From positions 1 to 13,846 of the forward strand of contig BBXU01002211.1 in the NCBI GenBank assembly GCA_001598975.1: a stretch of 13,846 bases of DNA, written 5' to 3'. The translations under genes and the position numbers were made by a program. Under the pieces are notes generated by a model that searched no databases, was not told the origin of the DNA, and saw nothing but the letters and a program-made list of their open reading frames with translations. Shown piece by piece: positions 1 through 9,571 of the stretch. Source of the DNA: Parachlorella kessleri. Lineage: Eukaryota; Chlorophyta; Trebouxiophyceae; Chlorellales; Chlorellaceae. How positions within the stretch are numbered: position 1 is the stretch's first letter; each line of letters opens with the position of its first letter.

Positions 1-3000
1 GACAACCCATTTACGCCTACGATAACCCCCCCCCACCCCCCCCCCACCTACCCCCCCCCTCTGACAAACATGACAAACAACATAACAAGCACACATTGCA
101 AGTTCACACTCGGCCGCCTGTGTGTGACGCTGCCCACCTCCACAGGGAAGTTGAAGCCCTGCTTTGCCTCGCTGTCATGCCACCTCAGCAGGCCCAGCAG
201 CTCAGCAGGTGACATGAGCTGGCGCAGGCGGTCACACGCCGCGCTGGACAAAGATTCCCCTGGGTCTGCAGCAGGGCAGAAACCTCATCCGTCAGCACTT
301 CATGGGTCAGCACAGCCCCCCTGGGTTCTGCAAGCGTTCTGGAACACCCTTCATGGTCAGCATCACCCCAAGCTCTGCAGGTGGTGTCACCAAACACCCT
401 TCAGTCGGCGGCCCCTCTTAGCCCTGCAAGCTGCATGCTAGCAGCAGCCTCCCCCTGCTGCTGAAACACCCTTATAAAGCGTCCCTTAACACAGCAGGGA
501 AGCCCAGAGCATGGGGCGCATGGCATGCATGACAGCCTCCCTCAGAAACCCCTGACCGCATCTTCTGCCGGCGCTGGGGCAGCAAATCTGCCCGTGCCGT
601 GCCATGCCATGCATGGTAGATAACAAAAGATCCCCGCTTGCCTCCAGGGCTGCCGTCCTCGTTGGCGCTGGGTGTTTCTCTTAGAAGGTCCGCTATCAGC
701 GCCAGCGGCAGCTGCGCCCACAGCCTGAACATCCTGGGGGCCCCAGGGGTCCGCGCCGCGAGCCTCTGCAGGGTGGAGGGAACAAAAGAAGGGAGGGAGG
801 AGGGGGGGCGCCTGTGAGACAGGCTGTCTCTTTAGTTGGCATGCACCGAGTGGGTTACTGCCGCAGGGCAAGCGGGCACATGCAGCAGCAGTGTCAAACC
901 GCAGAGCCTGCCCAAGAAAGGCCCAAGGGAATCTGGTCCCATGCAGGCACCTGACAGGTACCACCGCCACCGTGGCCAGGCCAGGCCAGGCCACACCCCC
1001 GCCGCTGTCCCACCCACCTTGCCTTCCGGGGTCCCCAGGGGCACTCCCGGCTCCCAATGCGTTCCCTTCTGCACCAAAACCTTCAACCCATCCAGATCTA
1101 GGGCCAGCTCACGCTTGGCGGCAATGCTGGCTTGGCACACCAGTTTCAGCACGGGCAGCATGGACAGCAGCATGCGCACATGGGGGGACTCCCTGCGAGG
1201 GGCGGGGCACAGCGCAACGCGGCGCAGCACGTAGGCGGCATGTTGGGTCACGCCGCAGCAGCAAGCAGTGTGGGGCCGCCTGCTGCTAGCACGGGCACAA
1301 ATGAATGAGGGGCATGCAAGAGGGGGGCTGCCCCAAGACACGGCTGCCTCCAGGGCCGATCTTCTTGCAAGGGGACTCGTGGGGACAGAAAGCGATGTAC
1401 GGGCCAGCCCCCATACACACATGGCACATTGAATGCCAGGCCCCGTGCCATCAAGGGACACTATTAGTGGTACGGGCTCCCAGCCACATGCTGCAGCATT
1501 TTTGTTTGTTTTTTGCAGGCCCTGGAGACGAGGGGTAGGCACCGGAAGTACCAGGGGGCTGCTTGTGGCAAAGAGCAGCGTCGCAAGGCAAGCGAGACAC
1601 GCCGCGTTGGGCAGCCCTCCGGCAGCCACAGCAGCCGCGGCTCACCTCATGGGGTCTGCCAGCTGGTCCTGGCTGACATACTTGGCCACATCTGCCAGGG
1701 GAGGGAAGTTGCGCAGCACCTCCAGGAGCACCCTGCTGACGCCGGCTTTAAAGAGTAGCTGCCCAACCGCCTGCAGAAAAGCCCGTAGGAGCAGTCTCAC
1801 TGCTCAGCTTTGTGACTGCACTGCCTTGAGGCTGCACAGAAAACTGCAAGAGCACTTGACAATCGTCACACAGTGCAGAGTGATTGCTGACACAACCGCG
1901 CTGCAATATCAATTCCAGCACCATGCTATGCACGCTGTGCCCATACCTGGGGCCCAGGCTGCAAGCCCCTGCTCTCCGGTGGTGGCAGGCTCTGGTGGGG
2001 CAGCGTGTTCAGCGCCGCCACGCACTCCGCCGCAATGTCGTGGGCCCGGTGGCGCCATGTCAGCCCGCGCTGGAGCATAGCGTAGCGTGACAGGAACCCC
2101 AGCAAGGCGCGGATGCCCCCAGCGTGCAAGAACTCCTCGGCCATGTGGCGCCTCAGCAGGCACTTACATATCCCGCTAGCGCTGTAGTACAAGTGCTCGC
2201 CCAACTGCAGGGAGGGAGGATATTCCTGAAGTTTATTCCCGGCAGCAGCAGGCGAGTCCAGGTTGTGAATGCATGCAGTCGTGGGGGAGGAACGGAAGCA
2301 CAGATGGTGGCTCCAGGCGTCCCGGCTAAGCTTGCAGGCAGGCAGACGAGTTGTCGCAACCACCGGAATTCAAAAGGCCACCTGCCTCCCGCTAAGCCAG
2401 GTACAAAGTCCAACTCTACAGCAGCTTGACCCCAGAGAGGCCTGCTGGGCAACTGAGGGCGTATCTGTCGTGTTGCATCCTTCAAACAGTGCCAGCGGCA
2501 CAGACTAGCCATGGCAGGCAGCATCCTTACCAGGGTGTATGTTGATAGGGTGCCAAGCTGGCCTTGCTGGTGCAACGCCTCATAAGGCCTGCAGCAGTCG
2601 ACACACCCTTCCCCGTCACCAGGTGTGTATCGCCGCATGGTGGTGTACGGCTCGCTGTACCAGACTCGTGATGCGGCCGACCACCCGCCGTGTTAGCGCT
2701 GGGAGCCTGCCATGCAGCAAGAGCGGTGGGGCCAGCTAAGGTCAGACCTGCCGTGATGATGAAGCATTTCACCTGGGTCCACCTTGCATCACTGGCAGCA
2801 GGGCTCACAAAACCAGGGGCAAGAAACCAAAGCTACAAACCAGCACCCTGGTAGTCAGTTGGTCTGCAAGGCCAGACAACAAGCACCCCCTGCTCAGTAC
2901 ACCCACGCCATTTGCTCACCCTCACACCTGGCCCCAACCGACGCTGTGGGGGAGCTGGTCCACTCGTGGGCAGCGTGCTGCAGTAACTACACTATGTAGA

Positions 3001-5471
3001 CAGCAAGGCCTACTCAAAACTCGGGCCTCAGTCGCCTAAAGAAGGAAAGACAAAAGGAAACCTACTATCCTCACCTCCCTCAACACCTCACTTTCACACT
3101 GCCACCCACCTCTCCCCCATACCCCAAACCCAGCACAATGACCTGCATAGGCGCCAGCGTGTTTGGCGTGGGTATGAGGAAGCTCAAGGGCTGCAGGTAG
3201 CCCAGTACCTATGAGGCACGACTCACCCTGTCAGACGGGTGACCATTGTCACGCAGCCCTCCATCACGGCGGGCCCCACCACCAGGTTGAACAACTCCAC
3301 TGGGGGGACGGGCACGCGGGCTTGACCGCGGGTGGCCAGCCTCGGGTCCTGGCTTGCGAGAGGAAGCAGTAGGGGGCCCGTAAGGATGTGCAGCGCCGCA
3401 ACCTGCCAGGAGGGAAGCTGAGCTCCTGGAGGGGCGCCTGCACAGCACCTCCAGCATAGCACCCTCAGCATGCATCCGGCCTCAGAATGGTGGCTCGGAC
3501 TAGGGCATGTCAGCTGGTCTCCAGCCTGCCACCGCATCGGGGCTCTCCTACGTCCCCAGCCTGCCCCAGGGTAGCCTACGGCCCCAGTCATGCAGGCGAT
3601 CAAAGGCTGACAAGCCTGCCGCCTGGATCGTCCCAGCAGCACGCCAGCGGTGACGTCCGTAGGCAGGAGCCTATTCCAGCCTTAACCACCGACATGGTTA
3701 CCGAGCATGTTTGCGCAGCCGATCAGCACCATGTGTCCCAGTAGTGTCCCATGCAGCCCATGGTGATCCAGCCCCCTGGCACACTCACCGATCATGCCCA
3801 CAAGCCTAAAGCTAGCCTCCAGCTGCCCTGCCCACACGGCCTCCCAGCCAGGGAAGTCGCAGCGCACGAGGGCGAGGGTCACAACATGCAGTGCGTACGC
3901 CAGGGAAGCTGCTCGGATCCCCGGCACAGTTGTACCGTCGCCGGGTACAGCTGGCGTCGCCGCGGAGGGACACACGCTGCCAGCTGCCGAAGCCAAGGCG
4001 CCGGCGCTGGCGCCTCCCGAGGCCTTCCCACCATGCTGACGGTTGCCTGTTTTGACACCAGCTGTCCCTGAGGTGCTGCTGGGAGTCGGATCACGGGCCC
4101 CAGGCCCCACCCCGGCAGCTGTTGTTGTAGCGGCGGCAGTGGCAGCAGCCTGTGCCGTCTCCAACCCCTGACCTGCCAAGCTTTCCCCGGGCTGGCAGGC
4201 ATCCCGCCCAAGCGCTTCAACCCTCTCCGCTATAATGCCTAGGAAGCCTGCAGAGCGCGCCGCGGCAGGTGCACTTGCAGCAGCAACACCACCACAGGAC
4301 AGGTGCTGCAATCTGCAAGTCGTTCATCAGCACTAGGCTTTGCTAACCACAGCACTGCCGGCTAGCCCCCCACCCCAGCCCAACAATACACAAGCAGGCA
4401 AGGCATAACCAACATCATAACTCTTAAGGCCCGCCTACTTGCCTGCATACCTACACAGTGCAATGCACAGCTCCCTGTTCAGCTTATCCGGCAGTCTGCA
4501 CTGTGCTGCGCCCCCCAGTGGGACCAAAAGAGCTTTGAAGGGTCAGCCATCCCAGTCACCTCCCATCAGCGAGGATATCTGTGGCATCGCACGGTCCCCT
4601 CTGAAGGCCCAGTCACAGACCACCGCGCAGCCACAGAAGGCAACGGCGTCTTGCAGCAAGGGCAGGCCCTCGAGGACTCCGTCGCACTTCAACCATCCAA
4701 GTAAGTACGGCAAGAGGTATGCATGGGGTACATCCCTCAGCCTGCACTTGCACCCAATTGCGCAACACCACTTGAAGCATATCAGAGCATGGTCCTTGGT
4801 GTCTTGAGCTCTCACCACGCTGGCAACCCCAACTCCACGCTGCGCATGCCGGTCTTGCTGCCATGCAGCGGGGCAGATAGCCAGCACAGGGCTGTGCGCT
4901 TGCCCTGTACCCCAGCCACACTTGCCTTTCAACGTCAAATGCAGCCATGAGCAGGCTCCAGTACCCCAGCATAGGGTTCGTAATAGAGCCGTCGGCAACC
5001 CAGCCTTCCAGCTTGGCCCGCATCTCGCGGATGGCGGCTTGCCTCTCTTCATAAGGCACAAGGTCTTTAACCACCATATCTACTAGCAGCTTAGGCAAGT
5101 CAGCCCAATCCAGGGCAAGCCCCACCGCCATGCGAGGGGTCAGCAAGGGGTCCAGCGGAGAGAAGACGTGGGGGGCTGCAAGCAAGCAAGACAGTAGGGT
5201 TGGGTAGCCACTATTGCTGCCTCAGACTGTCCTAGTCCAGGGAGACTTCAACTTCCCTGGATACTTTATGTTCCAAGCAGGTTGATAGATAGATACCCAT
5301 AGGGATAGATAGGATAAATATCATGTGCACTGCTGCCTTACCATAGACCCAGTTCTGTAGGGGACTCAGACCGGCTTGCACAGCAGAGTTGTGGTCTTTG
5401 TTGGAGTAAGCCTCCCAGGCTGGCTCGCCAGATCCGTACGGGACTGACGCATCTCCAAGGTAAGCCTGCAT
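1..5471 (-). CDS. Large armadillo/HEAT-like helical-repeat protein, 11 exons, 3' end beyond left edge
   Basis: My model has exons at 5471-5342, 5175-4926, 4741-4560, 4247-3789, 3437-3227, 2654-2531, 2204-1947, 1770-1646, 1279-1018, 765-642 and 265-138. All junction phases agree and the frame stays open for 751 codons. The start is the ATG at 5471 (residues MQAYLGDASVPYGSG); an acceptor-like CAG overlaps it, so a further 5' exon is possible. The protein is mostly amphipathic helix. Armadillo-type helix signatures are visible as HAGGIRALLGFL (exon 7), KAGVSRVLLEVL (exon 8) and LDGLKVLVQKG (exon 9). Exon 4 carries an Ala/Thr/Gly-rich linker of about 90 residues. Most donors are GTAAGG, GTGAGT or similar; the introns after exons 2 and 10 appear to start with GC. 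Known ARM solenoids bind other proteins, often as the substrate-binding part of ubiquitin ligases. Here that role is inferred from the adjacent partial copy and U-box. The exon 4 and exon 6 acceptors are the least certain. No specific orthologue is recognised. Confidence 0.72.
26..59. repeat. C-rich simple repeat at left edge
   Basis: This is a nearly pure run of C broken by single A or TA bases. On the minus strand it is a G-rich tract. It lies just past the last recognisable exon of the armadillo-like gene, presumably in its next intron. Confidence 0.9.
5283..5320. repeat. GATA-type simple repeat inside intron 1 of the armadillo-like gene
   Basis: GATA units occur as GATAGATAGATA, then CCCATAGG, then GATAGATAGGATA. 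The repeat falls within the first intron (5341-5176) and is imperfect. No function is implied. Confidence 0.8.
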
Positions 5472-5755
5472 GCTGATGGTTAAGAAGCTTTCCCACCTTT
5501 CTGTACGGACGATTATCTGTTTTGTTTACGGAACCTCATTGCACACTATTGCAATTCCTGAATAGAGTGGAGGTGCTGGAGTTGATGTGGACCCCCCCAG
5601 ACCCCAGATGACTCACGGTGACGAGACATCCGAATCGACCGCAGCTGCGCAGACATCAGACAGGCCTGACAAAACGCTAGGGGGGCGTTTGAATGCCCAT
5701 CAAGAAATGTCACGTCCACATCATGTCGTGTAGCGCGGATTGGCTAATCCCGCAC

Positions 5756-5789
5756 ACAACTGCCACCCTAGCACAACTGCCACCCAAGC
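5756..5789. repeat. 17-bp direct repeat, two copies
   Basis: The unit ACAACTGCCACCCTAGC is followed at once by a copy differing at one base (T to A). A run of nine A follows shortly after. It lies in the intergenic stretch upstream of the armadillo-like gene. Confidence 0.85.
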
Positions 5790-6280
5790 ACAAAAAAAAA
5801 GCACTGCGGCATGGAAGAAGCGGTGGATCAAGGACCCGATAGAAGCCCCAAACCTCGGTGGATAAAAGCTCTTTTGGTCTTGCACCCCTTGCAACATGCT
5901 GGGTCTATGCCTGACCTTCCAACACATAACCTGCGCTTGCCTGCTGCCCACTATCCCGGTTTCTTGCAACTTCATATTGCTCTGATTGCCTGAACCCAAG
6001 ACTTCCGTCTAGTGCCCGCCCTACCTGCACCACCTCTGTGATGCATATTCTGCTCTAGCAAGCTTTTCCTACAGCATGTCTGGGCAGATGACATGTCAAG
6101 GGTACCAAGCACTGTTCCTCTCCTACCTTGAAGTGTCATTGTTTGGCACGTGACCACTCTTGCCTCTGCACACCTTGAGGCCAGCCCATACCATAGATAC
6201 ACCAGAAGGCCCTTGCACCCAGCTCCCAAAGCACCTACTTGATGCACAGTTAGCATAGATAAACGTCCCCACCATCACCC

Positions 6281-6302
6281 CAGCATGCAGCCAGCATGCA
6301 GC
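6281..6302. repeat. 11-bp perfect tandem repeat just past the U-box stop codon
   Basis: CAGCATGCAGC occurs twice head to tail, starting seven bases beyond the TGA of the U-box gene, so it would be in the 3' untranslated region. Each unit contains the palindrome GCATGC. Confidence 0.85.
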
Positions 6303-6308
6303 CATCGC

Positions 6309-7371
6309 TCAAGTTGAGAGGCTCCCTGCTGCCAGCAGGTCCCGCACGGCAAAATTCGGCCGCAGCAGGGTGCTCCCCAGGGGCTGGCCCGTCGCTGGCG
6401 AAGTGCTGCTGCCCCCCGCCAGGTAGGCCTCAAGCGCAGAGCGCTCGTAGGTCCACCCGTCTGCCGCCACAACCGGGTCCTGCAAGGGCTTGCCTGACAG
6501 CCGGCACTGACCAACGGCTGCCAGGGAAGGCGGGTGGGCCGAGTGGGCCGGTTCTGCCGCCGGCAGCTTGCTGGGGGATGACTCCGTGGTACTGGACTCG
6601 GGCAGATCCACCCAGACAGTGCAGTCGGCACCTCTGCTGCTGGCAGAAGTGGCGGTGCTTCTGACCCTGTTCGTTGCTCCCCAGGCGTGTAGGCTGCCTG
6701 CTGTGGTGGATGGGCTATGCCACTGGCAAGCTGAACTTGTGCTGGTCTGGCCGGCTGCATTGTCGGGAACAGCATGGATAGCAGCTCCTGCGGCGCCAAG
6801 CACAAACCCTTGGTTACAAGTATGCTGAGGGGCTACCTTGTGCCGCAATCATTGTAAATCTGCAAAAGACACCACATGCTCCACCCTGCCACTGCAAATT
6901 TATGGCAGGTGGAAGACCATGGTTATATTCACTACCCCATGTCAGCATCTCCAGGCTATTAGCCATTGAAATCACTCTCCCGGGCACAGTGCAAGGCGTG
7001 GTGTGCAAGCTGCCCCGAGCAGTATGACAGAGGTCATGGGTGCAGGCAAGGCCACCTCTCTGGGATTGGGGATGTTTGCTGTTGCGCAGCCGGTCCCTTA
7101 CCTGGAGCCCAGGCTCTTGCTCCTCTGCTTGGGCAGCAGCAGGTTCGCTGTGGTTCTCACCAGATGAGCGGGCAGGCTGCTGCTTTTCTGCCGCTGCATC
7201 AGCAAGCGCATTGTGGTTCCCACCGAGTGACAGGGCAGGCTGCTGGGCCTCTAACGGGGATGGAAGTGCCTCAGCAGGTTCAGCAGGGTTCCTGCCGAAA
7301 ACTTGGGCAGGCTGCTCCTCGTTTAGCGATGGTGCCGCCAATGCTTTGCTGAGCGAGGCAGCCGGCAGCTG
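6309..7371 (-). CDS. U-box protein (probable E3 ubiquitin ligase), C-terminal exons
   Basis: Two exons are supported. The first is 7371-7102 (acceptor TTTGCCTTCCCAG before it, donor CAG/GTAAGG after it). The last is about 6824-6309 and ends in TGA; its acceptor is uncertain, and CCTCAG at 6825 keeps the phase. The final about 60 residues (about 6506-6332) are a clear U-box: CRLSGKPLQDPVVAADGWTY, then ERSALEAYLAGG, STSPATGQPL and LRPNFAVRDLL. These match the family pattern of a Cys-Pro-like start, DPVVAADG-TYER, and a Pro/Asn-containing last helix. U-boxes recruit ubiquitin-charged E2 enzymes without zinc. The fold ends seven residues before the stop, so the domain is C-terminal. The upstream exon encodes Ala/Gln/Glu/Pro-rich repeats with no known fold. 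The start lies upstream and is not identified; the gene may be the 3' half of the decayed armadillo copy at 7905-8695. Confidence 0.8.
7170..7316 (-). repeat. Imperfect 21-24-residue coding repeat in the U-box gene
   Basis: On the minus strand the first U-box-gene exon encodes three imperfect units, each with a Gln-Pro-Ala core followed by Gly-x-Asn and an Ala/Glu-rich tail. Examples are QPAQVFGRNPAEPAEA, QPALSLGGNHNALADA and QPARSSGENHSEPAAA. On the plus strand the 12-mer GGGCAGGCTGCT recurs at 7170, 7233 and 7305, i.e. spaced 63 and 72 bases (multiples of three). The repeat is likely a disordered linker. Confidence 0.8.
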
Positions 7372-7904
7372 CTGGGAAGGCAAAGCAGGCTCAGCGCAGG
7401 CATCGCCAGGGCCGCATGGGCTTTCGCCTGGGCGCGCGCGGTGGCCATGGCTGTCGCATGTTCAAGATGTGCATGCTGGGCCTGCTGTGTGGCCTTCTTG
7501 CGCTGGCGCTTGCTGGCCTTTGTCGCCCCCGGCTCCCCTGCTTCCCTGGAAGTAGGAGGCTCCAGGGTTCCCTGCGGCCACCATTAACCACTACGTAGTG
7601 TACTTGCTCAAATAGCTGGACATATTCAACCAGAGAGGACAGTGGCTTGGGAGACTATCCTTGCAAGACTCCACCATCAGACATAGAGCGACGATGGCCA
7701 GCTGCTCGCGCAAATTGTGCTTCAAAAAAACATGGACATAGGTGCAACGACCCACTATAGCATGCCCCTCCCTTGGATTTCAGGCTGTCGTGCTTCGCTT
7801 CCCAGGACCGGTATCTGGGGGCGGCGACCCCACCAAGCAATAGTTAAAGTTGCACCCCCTCGCAAAAAGCACTTGTAGTCAAACCACCCTGCAAACCACC
7901 AGCT
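7372..7904. other. Probable intron/intergenic stretch with an unexplained open frame
   Basis: If the partial copy at 7905-8695 is still joined to the U-box exons, this is the intron between them (donor near 7930, acceptor at 7372). Its part from 7575 to 7372 also holds a minus-strand open frame rich in Lys, Arg, Gln and Ala that is not in frame with the U-box exon. I see nothing else convincing. Confidence 0.45.
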
Positions 7905-8695
7905 GGCCGCCTGTTACTTACGCCACCCACCTCAACGGGGACGCTGATGCCATGTTTACCTCGCTGTCACGCCACCTCTGCAGGCCCAGCAGCTCAGCAG
8001 GGCCATCTCTTGCGCCTACGGTCATTGGCCCCACTGGACAAGGCCTCCCGCGTGCCTGCAGGCAGTAAACACCTCAGTAGTCAGCACAAACCCCTGGTTC
8101 TGGAAGGCCGCTGGAGCACGTTACGGGTCAGCTATACTCCGCGGTCTGCTAGGTGGCCTTGAACTCCCCCATTCACTCAGCGACTCCCCCTCACCCTGGG
8201 CCAGCACGCCAGCAGCAGCGGCTCCTCAGCCGCAGCATCCCCGTACCTGCTGTAACCCCCTATGCACAAGCGTCTTAATCGAGCAGGCAAGCCCACAATG
8301 AGAGGGGCGCAGGCAGCATGCGTGGATGCATGCATCACATGTGATGCACATGTGATGCAGTCGAGGGAGGCTGTACAGCCTCCCTCTACAACCTGGCTGG
8401 GACTCTTGCCGGCCCTATGGCAGTGACGGACGCAAGTCCTGTGTTACCAGGGGATACCCGCAACCTCCTTGACTCACAGCATCACATGCCCCACCACCGC
8501 GGCCTACCCCTGCACTTCCGGCGCCCATTGTGTTTTTGAGAGGCCTTCAAGGTAAGTTATAGTACACCCTGAAGCACTACACAGCCCAGAATGCAGCACT
8601 ACACATAGCTGGACTGCAACCAGCCTGACATAACATACAACGAAACACCCCTGCTTGCCTCTAAGGCTGCCCCCTTCTCCTCAAGGCTGGGCGCC
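7905..8695 (-). pseudogene. Decayed partial copy of exons 10-11 of the armadillo-like gene
   Basis: The stretch 7905-8425 aligns by eye with 112-590, and 8650-8695 aligns with about 630-675; an unrelated roughly 220-bp segment separates the two blocks. The copy of exon 11 is 8055-7931 (125 bases against 128). It keeps an acceptor (TTACTGCCTGCAG) and a donor (GAG/GTGGGT). Shared sequence includes GCTGAGCTGCTGGGCCTGC and TGACAGCGAGG. Deletions within it shift the frame and bring in a TGA, so it cannot encode the same peptide. The copy of exon 10's end keeps the GAGGCAAGC GC-type donor. Its location just upstream of the U-box exons, in the same orientation, is discussed in the findings. Confidence 0.72.
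8326..8386. repeat. Cluster of perfect palindromes
   Basis: Two perfect inverted repeats stand close together: an 18-bp palindrome at 8331-8348 (TGCATCACATGTGATGCA) and a 24-bp one at 8363-8386, whose half-site is GAGGGAGGCTGT. A shorter GATGCATGCATC overlaps the left one, and CATGTGATGCA is repeated directly after it. The right half of the second palindrome, ACAGCCTCCCT, is also present in the parent region near 532-542, where the palindrome is absent. Confidence 0.85.
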
Positions 8696-8811
8696 TCCAA
8701 AATGACAAGCCTCCAAGCCTGGCCCCACCGGTTGTAGCTGGGGAAGCGGCAAGCCATATAATTTTGTAAAAGTCTTTAAGCATATGGTCTAGTATAATGT
8801 ATGGTGGTGCA

Positions 8812-8830
8812 TACCAATTAAGAATTGGTA
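8812..8830. repeat. Perfect 8-bp inverted repeat with 3-base loop
   Basis: TACCAATT and AATTGGTA are separated by AAG, giving a 19-base hairpin-capable site. It lies about 50 bases left of the 385-bp inverted-repeat element. Confidence 0.85.
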
Positions 8831-8878
8831 CTTGGATAATGTGGTTTCTGGGCATAGTACATCCTGGCTTTTTGTTGG

Positions 8879-9263
8879 GCCCACTTGGGGGACTCACGGC
8901 AGCATGGTCAGGCGGCGGTATGCTGTTAGATTAGACTAGACTAGTATATTTCACAGCTGGATCGTATAAGAGCTATGACAGCTCTACCAGTGCACTACAT
9001 TCTGATCCCTGTCACTGTCCTGTAGCCAAAGTCTGCAGAGCATGATTAGGAGCCTCCATTTGCTTACCGACTCAATCGCTTTGTAACCCACTCCAAAATT
9101 CAATCAGATAACTACCAAAAGAACGATACCTTGCCTACTAGAGGCCTCTGAACCCATATCTACGATGGACTCAGTAACTCATCCTCCAGCTCCATATCAG
9201 CTAGTCTGACAGCATACCGCCACCTGACCACTTGGCAAGCTGCCGCGAGTCCTGCAAATGGGC
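8879..9263. mobile_element. Candidate foldback/MITE-like element with long inverted termini
   Basis: The left arm (about 8879-8930) and right arm (about 9206-9263) are inverted copies. Both contain GGACTC-CGGCAGC and TGGTCAGG-GGCGGTATGCTGT in the same order when one is reverse-complemented. I count about six mismatches over about 51 aligned bases, plus a seven-to-eight-base insertion in the right arm. The interior of about 275 bases has no convincing coding frame. That structure fits a non-autonomous MITE or foldback transposon. I could not find a clear target-site duplication, so mobility is inference only. Confidence 0.5.
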
Positions 9264-9296
9264 AAAATATACTAGGTGGCCCACCTAGTATATTTT
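9264..9296. repeat. 33-base near-perfect palindrome (16-bp arms, 1-base centre)
   Basis: The left arm AAAATATACTAGGTGG is followed by a single C and then its exact reverse complement. It abuts the right end of the inverted-repeat element. The core CTAGTATATTT also occurs near 8940 inside that element. Confidence 0.9.
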
Positions 9297-9522
9297 TATG
9301 CCAGTGGCTTAGGATACAAATGTACTATGCAAACATACCACAAAGACCCTAAAACCAATTCTTACACACATGCACCACCCCGTCGGGGCAGGGAAACCAA
9401 AAATCAACACATCCTGGCACAGATTTATGGTATCAAGGTTTTCCGTACCAAGTAGCATTAATGTCAGTATTGCATCCCTTGCGCACACTAGCAATATCGG
9501 TAACAGTCTCCATACTGACAGT

Positions 9523-9556
9523 ACTGATGCAGATACTAGTACAGGACTGCATCAGT
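9523..9556. repeat. 10-bp inverted repeat with 14-base loop
   Basis: ACTGATGCAG (9523-9532) and CTGCATCAGT (9547-9556) are exact reverse complements. The site lies about 240 bases downstream of the membrane-protein stop codon, close to the proposed poly(A) signal. Confidence 0.8.
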
Positions 9557-9571
9557 TTCCTAAAGTGAAAA

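Larger units (their letters stand above)
5472..6308. other. Intergenic stretch between the U-box gene and the armadillo-like gene
   Basis: I see no convincing exon on either strand here; the open frames lack splice context and protein character. It should hold the 3' untranslated region of the U-box gene (right side) and the promoter of the armadillo-like gene (left side). I could not identify a TATA box, or a minus-strand TGTAA downstream of the U-box stop codon. It contains the small tandem repeats listed separately. Confidence 0.55.

Noticed and set aside
2531..2706. Two exons (2706-2620 and 2588-2531) separated by an intron of 31 bases
   Set aside because: A 31-base intron is implausibly short. 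A single exon 2654-2531 keeps the same phases and reads continuously, so I used that.
3682..4311. Long plus-strand frames opposite exon 4 as real genes
   Set aside because: They are mirror frames of a GC-rich exon with strong coding character and good splice sites on the minus strand.
1..5471. Assignment of the helical-repeat gene to DCAF1/VPRBP (CUL4 substrate receptor)
   Set aside because: A few short segments recall it, but the N-terminus does not match, no WD repeats are visible in the window, and similarity at this level is shared by any ARM/HEAT protein.
5721..5999. Minus-strand frame with a hydrophobic segment (VLFFCAWVAVVLGW)
   Set aside because: The hydrophobic stretch comes from the A-run and the 17-bp repeat read in reverse; no supporting exon structure was found.
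8661..8897. Minus-strand 78-residue frame with Tyr/Ile-rich sequence
   Set aside because: It overlaps the left arm of the inverted-repeat element and the decayed copy and has no splice context; it is most likely chance.
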